This document shows, one piece after another, positions 1-6,340 of a stretch of 12,361 nucleotides of DNA (position 1 is the first letter of the stretch; each line of letters begins with the position of its first letter). The notes below the pieces were generated by a model. It was given only the letters and a program-made list of their open reading frames with translations. It had not been told where the DNA came from and did no database searches. The DNA is from Planctomycetales bacterium (lineage in GTDB: Bacteria; Planctomycetota; Phycisphaerae; SM23-33): contig DAOWOP010000072.1 of NCBI GenBank assembly GCA_030642005.1, forward strand, positions 1 through 12,361, in the 5' to 3' direction. The position numbers and the translations under genes are program-made.

Positions 1-2
1 CC

Positions 3-2726
3 GGCGCTGATACGCTCTGGATGCCCGGCTGCGACCACGCCGGCATCGCCACCCAGACCGTCGTGGAAAAACGCATCCTCGCCGAAGAAGGCCGACGGCG
101 GACCGACTTCGCCCGCGATGATTTCATCGCCCGCATCCAGGTCTGGAAGGATGAATACGAAACGCAGATTATCGCTCAACTCAAGGCCATGGGTTGCTCG
201 TGCGACTGGGACCGCACGCGGTTCACCATGGACGACGTCTGCGCCCGGGCAGTCCGCGAGGCGTTCTTCAGACTCTTCGCCGATGGCTTGATCTATCGCG
301 GCAAGCGGCTGGTCAACTGGGACCCTGCCACGCAGACCGTCCTGGCCGACGACGAGGTCGAACACGAAACCGTCCAGGGACATTTCTGGTATATGAAATA
401 TCCGCTGGTCGAGTCTGTAGAAATTGAAGGCGGAACTGTTGAACACATTACCATCGCCACAACCAGGCCTGAGACGATGCTCGGCGACACTGCCGTGGCT
501 ATGAACCCCGCCGACCCGCGAGCGAAATATCTGCTCGGCAAAAAGGTCCGCCTGCCGCTGGTCGGGCGGATTATCCCGATTATCGCCGATGAGCACGTCG
601 TCCTGGCCGACCCGGAAAGCGACGACGAAAAAGCCCGCTTCTCCACCGGCTTCCTGAAAGTAACGCCCGCCCACGACCCGGACGACTGGCAGATCGGCCA
701 ACGGCACGACCTGCCTGTCATCAACGTAATGGCCCCGGACGGAACCATCAGCGACAAGTTCGGCTGGGATGATGCAACCGGCAGCGACGCCGAACAACTG
801 CTCGGTATGGACCGTTTCGAGGCCCGCGAAGCCATCGTCGAGTGGTTCCGAACCGAAAACTTGCTCGAAGACGTCCGCGAATACACACACGAAGTGGGCC
901 ACAGTTACCGCTCACACGTGCCCATCGAGCCGTACCTGTCCGACCAGTGGTACATCGCTGTTAAAAAACCAATTTCCAATTTCCAATTTCCAATTTCCAA
1001 TTTGGAAAAGAGAAAACTGACCGAACAGAAAGACGGTGTGACGTACATTAAGGGCACCGATGTCCCGCTTAACTCGCTTGCGGGTCTTGCGCTTGCGCCG
1101 CTGCTCGACGGGCGTGTAAAATTCACGCCGGAGCGATACGCAAAGACTTATCAGAGTTGGTTGGAAAATCTCCGCGACTGGCCCATCTCAAGACAACTGT
1201 GGTGGGGGCACCGGATACCGATTTGGTCCAAGGTGGGTAAAACAGCGCCGAACGGCAAGCCGGACGGCCTCATTTTCCGTGAAATCGAAAACGATGACGA
1301 GATTGTTACATGTGCTTGTGTCGCGCCTGGGTGCGAGGACGTTGAAAAACAACTGGAAAAAGACGGTTTTCAGCGCGACCCGGACGTTCTGGACACCTGG
1401 TTCTCATCGGCGTTATGGCCGATTTCTACTATGGGCTGGCCTGAGGATACGGAGTTGCTGAAGGCGTTTTATCCGACCGACCTGCTGTGCACCGCCCGCG
1501 AGATTATTACGCTGTGGGTCAGCCGGATGGTGATGTTCGGGCAGTATTTTCGGGGGGATATTCCGTTTTCGCAGGTTTATATCCACGCGATGATCCAGGA
1601 CGGTTCGGGTCGGAAAATGTCCAAGAGCCTCGGCAACGGGATCGACCCGCTGGACATTATCGCTTCGCACGGCGCCGACGCGATGCGCTTCACGCTGGCG
1701 GCAATGACCACCGAGACCCAGGACGTTCGTATGCCGGTTGAGGAGATGACGCTTCCCGACGGCAGAGTTGCGAACACCAGCCCCAAGTTCGACATCGGGC
1801 GGAACTTCTGCAACAAATTGTGGAACGCTTCGCGTTTTGCCATGATGAACCTTGAGGCGATGCCGGCGTGGAGCGAAATTCACCCGAAGAAAAACCTTTC
1901 CGACCGTTGGATTCTAAGCCGCGTCAGCACGACTGTCCGCGACGCGACCGCCGCCGTCGATGCCTTCGGCTTCAACGAACTGACCGACGTGCTCTACCAC
2001 TTCATGTGGAACGATTTCTGCGACTGGTATCTGGAGATCGCCAAGGTCCGCATCAACGCCGGCGAGTCTGCCGCCAAGGCCGTCCTTGCCCACTGCCTGG
2101 ACGTCCTGCTTCGCCTGCTGCACCCGATCGTACCGTTCATCACCGAGCAGATATGGTCGCAGTTGAACGAGGTGGTTCCGTGTCGCGGCCCCGGCGATTC
2201 GCCGGCTGAAGACATGCTTATTCGCGCCCAATGGCCCCTGGCCGATGCGGCCATGATCGACCCGGCAGCCGAGGCGGATTTTGAACTCTACCGCGATGCC
2301 GTCCGCGGCGTGCGGAACCTCCGGGCGGAGCACAATGTATCACCGAAGCAAAAGGCCAAGGTCTTATTCGACGTCCAAAGCGTCCCCGGCAGGATTATTC
2401 TCGAGAATCAGGCCTTGTTTGAATCCCAGGCCGGCGCTGAGATTACTCCCGCCGGAGCGCAGGCCGACAAGGGCGACGCGGGTACTTTTACCGTCGGCGG
2501 GACGCCTTTCTACGTATTGGGTGTAATTGACATCGAGGCCGAGCGTGCCCGTCTGACTAAGCAGGCTGGGACGATTCAAAACGGCATCACCGGTATTGAA
2601 AAGAAACTCGCCGCCGAAGGTTTCGTCGCCAAGGCCCCAGCCGAGGTCGTCCAGCGCGAGCGGGATCGCCTGGCAACCCTGAAGCGTGACCTCGAAGCCG
2701 TTACAAACTCGCTGGAATCACTGTAA
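3..2726 (+). CDS. valS: Valyl-tRNA synthetase, 5'-truncated by the window edge
   Basis: Cytoplasmic class I aminoacyl-tRNA synthetase that charges tRNA-Val and edits mischarged threonine. The reading frame is open from base 3, and the ATG at 21 is internal: it lies in the conserved LWMPGCDHAGIATQ stretch, so roughly 70 N-terminal residues including the HIGH motif are outside the window. Numbering from that Met, the CP1 editing domain is seen as TIATTRPETMLGD (about 144-156) and KVTPAHDPDDW (about 213-223). The catalytic core continues with WLENLRDWPISRQLWWGHRIP, the KMSKS loop is exact (bases 1614-1628), then comes the anticodon-binding helical domain. The last 65 residues form the charged coiled-coil arm typical of ValRS. 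An unusual low-complexity insertion (PISNFQFPISN, about residues 317-327) between SDQWYIAVKK and LAGLALAPL is made by a heptanucleotide repeat. The gene ends 21 bp from the convergent TPR gene, with no clear terminator between them. Confidence 0.97.
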   Translation, partial: GADTLWMPGCDHAGIATQTVVEKRILAEEGRRRTDFARDDFIARIQVWKDEYETQIIAQLKAMGCSCDWDRTRFTMDDVCARAVREAFFRLFADGLIYRGKRLVNWDPATQTVLADDEVEHETVQGHFWYMKYPLVESVEIEGGTVEHITIATTRPETMLGDTAVAMNPADPRAKYLLGKKVRLPLVGRIIPIIADEHVVLADPESDDEKARFSTGFLKVTPAHDPDDWQIGQRHDLPVINVMAPDGTISDKFGWDDATGSDAEQLLGMDRFEAREAIVEWFRTENLLEDVREYTHEVGHSYRSHVPIEPYLSDQWYIAVKKPISNFQFPISNLEKRKLTEQKDGVTYIKGTDVPLNSLAGLALAPLLDGRVKFTPERYAKTYQSWLENLRDWPISRQLWWGHRIPIWSKVGKTAPNGKPDGLIFREIENDDEIVTCACVAPGCEDVEKQLEKDGFQRDPDVLDTWFSSALWPISTMGWPEDTELLKAFYPTDLLCTAREIITLWVSRMVMFGQYFRGDIPFSQVYIHAMIQDGSGRKMSKSLGNGIDPLDIIASHGADAMRFTLAAMTTETQDVRMPVEEMTLPDGRVANTSPKFDIGRNFCNKLWNASRFAMMNLEAMPAWSEIHPKKNLSDRWILSRVSTTVRDATAAVDAFGFNELTDVLYHFMWNDFCDWYLEIAKVRINAGESAAKAVLAHCLDVLLRLLHPIVPFITEQIWSQLNEVVPCRGPGDSPAEDMLIRAQWPLADAAMIDPAAEADFELYRDAVRGVRNLRAEHNVSPKQKAKVLFDVQSVPGRIILENQALFESQAGAEITPAGAQADKGDAGTFTVGGTPFYVLGVIDIEAERARLTKQAGTIQNGITGIEKKLAAEGFVAKAPAEVVQRERDRLATLKRDLEAVTNSLESL
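971..1005 (+). repeat. Heptanucleotide tandem repeat (AATTTCC) inside valS
   Basis: Four perfect copies of AATTTCC (971-998) are followed by a variant AATTTGG (999-1005). The array is translated in frame as part of valS. Because seven is not a multiple of three, the peptide repeats only every three units, giving PISNFQF then PISN. The same heptamer, in both orientations, occurs upstream of nfi at 5192-5277, so this is a dispersed repeat family rather than native ValRS sequence. Confidence 0.93.
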
Positions 2727-2747
2727 TCGGCGGCGCGGCGTGTGTTT

Positions 2748-4115
2748 CTACTCGACTTCCTTCCGCAGGGCCTCTACCTGTTCCCGCACGTCGCGGAAGT
2801 TGTAGTCCATTTGGGCGACCTTGGAGAAGTGGTCCATCGCCTTCGCCTTTTCGCCCATGGCCTTGAGCGATCCGGCGAGGTTGTAGTGGATTTCTTTGGC
2901 CTTGGCTTCGGACGGTTCAAACTCCAGGGCTTTCTGGAAGGTTTCGACGGCTTCGCGGTGCCAGTCCTTCTTTTCAAAGGCCTGGCCCAGGTATGTCAGG
3001 GCTGCGATCCGCCTTTTGGGGTCTCGCTGGGCCTGCTGGAGCGAGGCGATGGCGTCGTCTATCTGCCCGCAGGTCAGTTGCCGGAGGCCCAATTCGTATT
3101 TTACCGACAGGTCCGTCGGGTAGTTCCTGGCTCGCTCGGCGTACACCTTCAGTTCGAAGTCCCGTAGTTCGCTCGCCAGTTGTATCGCCTGTTCGTTCTG
3201 TCCGTCGGTCTCGAGTTTGTTGTGCCGCCGGCGTATCTGGCGTATCCGCATGTCGTCGATGCGAACCTTATAGCGGTACTCTTTGAAGTCGGCATAGGCC
3301 TTTTTGAGAATGTCGGTCGCCTCGTTCTCGTAGCCTTCCTCTTCGATCTTCACCAGCGCTTCGACCAGAGCGTTGACGTTGACGGCTTCGTCGGGCGACG
3401 CCTCGTATTCGGCGCGGGCCTTTTCAATTTCCTGTTCCAGGAAGTCCCGGCTTTGGGCGAGGTGGTCTTGCTGCGACAGCGCCATTTGCTTATCCAGGTT
3501 GCGGACGCTTTCGGTGAACGAACTTTCCGTGTCATACTTGCCCTGTTTGATGGTTCCCTTGGCGGAAAAGTCCTTGGCCATTTCCTGAAGGTCCACGTTG
3601 TCCGGGTCCGTTTGCAACGCCATGTCGCACGCCAGCAGGGCTGATGCGTACTCCTCGGCTCCGGCGAAGGCCTCGGCAATCATAATAAGGATGCGCTTGT
3701 CGGGGCGTTTGGCCTGTCTCATAGCCTCGAAAATGATGTGGCATATCCACTTGACTACTTCGGGCTGGTCAACTTTTTGGGCTGCTTTGAGTACCGCTTC
3801 CATGTGGGAGACGTTTCCGGGGTCCTTGGCCAGGAGGAATTCGGCATTGGCGAGGGCGTCCGCCGGCTCCTTTCCGCCTCTATGCTTCATCGCCTCCATG
3901 AATCCCGCCGGTTTCCCGCCCTGTATCTTCCGCTTCAGCGACACTTCGCGCAGCAGGCTGTGTCCCCGTTCGATATTTCCCGGCTCGCGTCGGATACCGT
4001 CAAGATACATCTGGATGGCGAAATCCCAGTTGCCTGTCTCTGCCACCTGGTCGCCGCGATCAAAAAAGGCCTTGCCTTTTCCCGTAACGTCTTGTTTATC
4101 CTGTGAATCTGCCAT
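2748..4115 (-). CDS. Tetratricopeptide-repeat protein of unknown function
   Basis: A 455-residue protein with no signal peptide or membrane segment, probably a cytoplasmic scaffold. TPR-like helical pairs are visible near the N terminus (FFDRGDQVAETGNWDFAIQMYLDGIRREP, about 18-46, given here only as a pattern of G-W-A-Y-P positions), near 155-175 (YASALLACDMALQTDPDN), and as two or three clear repeats at the C terminus (about 345-440: ALTYLGQAFEKKDWHREAV, then IHYNLAGSLKAMGEKAKAM). The middle (about 205-310) is highly charged and likely coiled coil, with a basic patch IRQIRRRHNK. The N-terminal segment KRKIQGGKPAGFMEAMK looks like a conserved family signature, but I cannot name the family with certainty. 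The gene lies 113 bp downstream of rsmA on the same strand and may be co-transcribed. No convincing Shine-Dalgarno precedes the ATG at 4115, and no other start suits better. Confidence 0.88.
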   Translation of the reverse strand: MADSQDKQDVTGKGKAFFDRGDQVAETGNWDFAIQMYLDGIRREPGNIERGHSLLREVSLKRKIQGGKPAGFMEAMKHRGGKEPADALANAEFLLAKDPGNVSHMEAVLKAAQKVDQPEVVKWICHIIFEAMRQAKRPDKRILIMIAEAFAGAEEYASALLACDMALQTDPDNVDLQEMAKDFSAKGTIKQGKYDTESSFTESVRNLDKQMALSQQDHLAQSRDFLEQEIEKARAEYEASPDEAVNVNALVEALVKIEEEGYENEATDILKKAYADFKEYRYKVRIDDMRIRQIRRRHNKLETDGQNEQAIQLASELRDFELKVYAERARNYPTDLSVKYELGLRQLTCGQIDDAIASLQQAQRDPKRRIAALTYLGQAFEKKDWHREAVETFQKALEFEPSEAKAKEIHYNLAGSLKAMGEKAKAMDHFSKVAQMDYNFRDVREQVEALRKEVE

Positions 4116-4228
4116 TTGATTTAACTTTTCTGCCGCTCGTTACTCATTTGCCTGCGGGAATACTTTAATCCAATACCACGGAATGAGCAAGGCTGACGAA
4201 ACTATATATCCCCAGCCGATTTATTGTA

Positions 4229-5146
4229 TCACATATTTAAGGACTCTTGTGTGTCAATCTCACTCAGCGCATTGGCCAGGACGAGGAACGATTGCGGGGG
4301 AACCTGTTCCGGGCGGGCGGACGGGTCGATATCGGCCTCGGCCAGGGCGGAAAGAAAATCCTCCGGCGGGAACGGCAACGGCTTTTGTTTCGCCGCTGCG
4401 GAGATTATTTTCCTGCGATGACCGAAAGTCGCCGACAGCACCGCTGAAAGGACATCCATATCAACAAGCCTCCCGGCAGCGGCGGCGTCGAAATCCAGCC
4501 GGAGCATTCGAGAGTGGACCTTGGGCCTCGGCCAGAATGCTTCGGGCGGTATCGGCCTGCCTGCCGTAACGTCGGTCAGCAGGGCGACGATGACGCTGGC
4601 CGGGCCGTAGGTCTTGCTGCCTGGCCCAGCCAACAAACGCTCGGCCAATTCCCGCTGGACGGTAAAGGTCAACCGGCTGAAACAGACAGCCTGTCGGCTC
4701 GCCCCGCGCCCCGCCCGCCATGACAGGGCCAGACAATTCATTATCAGCGGCACGGCAATGTTGTAAGGCAGGTTGGCGACAAGTTGGGCCTGCCCTGCCC
4801 CAGCCAGGGCGTCGAGCACCTCCGGTGCGATTTTATGTTTGCCGGCCAGAACGTCGCGGTTGAGTATGACCAGGTTTTTCGCCTGCCCGACCCGCCGGCG
4901 GAGAATCTCCGTAAGCGCCCCGTCGGCTTCGACAACCACCACCGCGGCGGCACGGGTGATGAGTTCCTCGGTCAGCGAGCCGGTGGCAGGACCTACCTCA
5001 AGGACGGTGTCAGTTCCGCGAACATCCGCCAGTTCCAGCAGTTTGTCCATCAGGTTTGCATCGACGAGGAAGTTCTGCCCAAGGCTTTTGCGCGGTCGCA
5101 GCCCGGCGGCAGAGAGAATCTCCCGAATTTGCGAGAGTGTTTGCAT
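4229..5146 (-). CDS. rsmA: 16S rRNA (adenine(1518)-N6/adenine(1519)-N6)-dimethyltransferase
   Basis: KsgA/RsmA dimethylates two adjacent adenines in the 3'-terminal hairpin of 16S rRNA, using S-adenosylmethionine, late in 30S assembly. The 305-residue length is close to the usual 265-290. Motifs in order: RPRKSLGQNFLVD (17-29), SAM-binding motif I LEVGPATGSLTEEL (49-62), acidic motif II VVEAD (71-75), NRDVL (96-100) and the catalytic NLPYNIAVPLI (125-135). The C-terminal domain shows AFWPRPKVHSRMLRL (203-217) and FGHRRKII (241-248), both typical of the family. The ATG at 5146 gives the normal N terminus, although no strong ribosome-binding site precedes it. Divergent from nfi across a repeat-filled spacer. 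It is most likely the first gene of a two-gene unit with the TPR gene. Confidence 0.96.
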   Translation of the reverse strand: MQTLSQIREILSAAGLRPRKSLGQNFLVDANLMDKLLELADVRGTDTVLEVGPATGSLTEELITRAAAVVVVEADGALTEILRRRVGQAKNLVILNRDVLAGKHKIAPEVLDALAGAGQAQLVANLPYNIAVPLIMNCLALSWRAGRGASRQAVCFSRLTFTVQRELAERLLAGPGSKTYGPASVIVALLTDVTAGRPIPPEAFWPRPKVHSRMLRLDFDAAAAGRLVDMDVLSAVLSATFGHRRKIISAAAKQKPLPFPPEDFLSALAEADIDPSARPEQVPPQSFLVLANALSEIDTQESLNM

Positions 5147-5165
5147 AGGTTAATCCAGACCGTGT

Positions 5166-5194
5166 ACTATAAAGAAATCGAACCACTTTGTAAT
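5166..5194 (-). promoter_or_regulatory. Candidate sigma70-type promoter for rsmA
   Basis: On the minus strand, ATTACA (5189-5194) is separated by 17 nt from TATAGT (5166-5171). Transcription would start about 12 nt before the rsmA ATG. The -35 box overlaps the heptamer array at 5192-5219, so the repeat supplies part of the promoter. Each box matches the consensus only partly, so this is a plausible site, not a firm one. Confidence 0.35.
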
Positions 5195-5277
5195 TTCCGA
5201 TTTTCAATTTCCAATTGAAAAAAATCTTGTTTGCTTTTTCTGTTCAATTGGAAATCGGCAATTGGAAATTGGAAATG
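5192..5277. repeat. Pair of inverted heptanucleotide arrays forming a hairpin
   Basis: Four heptamers of the AATTTCC type run from 5192 to 5219 (AATTTCC, GATTTTC, AATTTCC, AATTGAA). Four of the reverse complement type run from 5250 to 5277 (GGAAATC, GGCAATT, GGAAATT, GGAAATG). A perfect 12-bp stem links 5207-5218 with 5244-5255 across a T-rich 25-nt loop. The array fills the rsmA-nfi divergent spacer, and its last unit contains the ATG chosen as the nfi start. It is the same family as the array inside valS. Confidence 0.88.
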
Positions 5278-5943
5278 CTTTACCATCGTTGGGACATCAC
5301 GCCGCGTCGAGCGATAGCGCTTCAGCGTGAATTGGCGTCGCGGGTGCGTATCGAGCCGATTCGCGGGCCTGTGCGGACTGTAGCGGGGGTGGATTGCGCC
5401 TTCGCTGCCGGTGGTGCGCGGATAGTGGCTGCCGCTGTGCTGTGCGATACCGCAACTTTAGGGGTAATCGCCACAGCCCACGTGGAGCAACCATGCCGGT
5501 TTCCTTACGTGCCGGGTTTGTTGAGTTTCCGCGAGGCCCCTGCCGTTATCGCCGCCGTCGAGCGCCTGACGGATCGGCCTGATTTGCTGATGTGCGACGG
5601 GCAAGGCATGGCGCATCCCCGCCGGCTTGGGCTGGCCTGCCACGTCGGACTCTGGCTTGATTTACCAACGATAGGGACAGCCAAGAGCCGACTCTGCGGC
5701 GAGCACAAACCCGTCGGGAATAATCGCCGCTGCCGGGTGCAATTACGTCATAAGAATGAGGTTATCGGCGCTGTCCTGCGAACACGAACCGGAGTCAAGC
5801 CGCTTTACGTCTCCGTCGGGCACCGCGCGACGCTGGACGACGCTGTCCGCTGGACGCTCCGCTGCGCCCGGAAATATCGCCTCGCAGAACCCGTCAGGCA
5901 GGCCCACATGCTGGTAACGTCCCTCTCGCGGAAAGATCGATAG
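5275..5943 (+). CDS. nfi: Endonuclease V (deoxyinosine 3' endonuclease)
   Basis: Repair nuclease that cuts the second phosphodiester bond 3' to deoxyinosine and other deaminated bases. From the ATG at 5275 it has 222 residues, the usual family length. Conserved features: AGVDCAF with metal-binding Asp40, FPYVPGLLSFREAP with Tyr78 and Glu87, LLMCDGQGMAHPRRLG with Asp108, the DLPTIGTAKSRLCG segment (129-142), LRTRTGVKPLYVSVGHR (168-184) and a late RQAH (His211) in the position of a further active-site His. The frame is open upstream to a TTG at 5215, but that 20-residue extension is translated from heptamer repeats, so I reject it. The start is preceded only by GGAA-type repeat sequence acting as a weak ribosome-binding site. 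It is transcribed away from rsmA and ends at the edge of the palindromic element. Confidence 0.93.
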   Translation: MLYHRWDITPRRAIALQRELASRVRIEPIRGPVRTVAGVDCAFAAGGARIVAAAVLCDTATLGVIATAHVEQPCRFPYVPGLLSFREAPAVIAAVERLTDRPDLLMCDGQGMAHPRRLGLACHVGLWLDLPTIGTAKSRLCGEHKPVGNNRRCRVQLRHKNEVIGAVLRTRTGVKPLYVSVGHRATLDDAVRWTLRCARKYRLAEPVRQAHMLVTSLSRKDR

Positions 5944-5951
5944 GCCGATGC

Positions 5952-5976
5952 CGTGGTCGCGGTGTTTGCGACCACG
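5952..5976 (+). terminator. Hairpin directly after nfi, possible terminator
   Basis: Perfect 9-bp stem CGTGGTCGC (5952-5960) / GCGACCACG (5968-5976) with loop GGTGTTT, followed by TTTGT. It starts 8 nt after the nfi stop codon. The T tract is short, so intrinsic termination may be inefficient. The matching arm at 6321-6345 can form a similar hairpin, with two mismatches, after the convergent propeller gene. Confidence 0.5.
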
Positions 5977-6133
5977 TTTGTATCAAGTCGGCTTTAGAGC
6001 GCTTTGCACAATGATTGTCGTATCTCGTTTCCCCGTCGCCGGAACGGCGATGGTTTTGAGCATCGGGTTCCCCGTCGCCGTACGTACGTGTTTAGTCTGA
6101 CCGGTGTTTTATCGCATTATTACGTCTTGGGTA

Positions 6134-6196
6134 CTCCAACAGAGCCGAACGGCAAGCCAATGCTCAGCATCGGCTTGCCGTTCGGCTCTGCTGGAG
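6134..6196. repeat. Very long central hairpin of the palindromic element
   Basis: Stem 6134-6158 / 6172-6196 has 24 of 25 pairs. After one A-C mismatch the stem continues with ATGC (6160-6163) / GCAT (6167-6170) around a TCA loop, giving 28 pairs in a 63-nt structure. The stem core is AGAGCCGAACGGCAAGCC. No U tract follows on either strand. This is the tip of the nested palindrome. Confidence 0.88.
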
Positions 6197-6340
6197 GACT
6201 AAAAATGCGAACTGATCCAATTTCCGACAAAAAAACATTCAGGCTAAACAAGTACCGCCGTTCCGGCGACGGCTAAACGCAGCAGCAAGGACGCGACAAG
6301 AATTATGCAAAATGCTTTAGCGTGGTCGCAAACACCGCGG

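Noticed and set aside
293..886. Long minus-strand open frame inside valS (197 codons)
   Set aside because: The plus strand encodes clear ValRS motifs here. The minus frame is serine-rich shadow translation with no domain pattern.
4116..4228. Separate promoter for the TPR gene
   Set aside because: Boxes such as TTGCTC-N17-TAAAGT on the minus strand match the consensus poorly; co-transcription with rsmA explains it as well.
6004..6276. Open frame of 90 codons on the plus strand in the palindromic element
   Set aside because: It crosses the inverted repeats, its codons simply follow the palindrome, it has no ribosome-binding site and no recognisable protein pattern.
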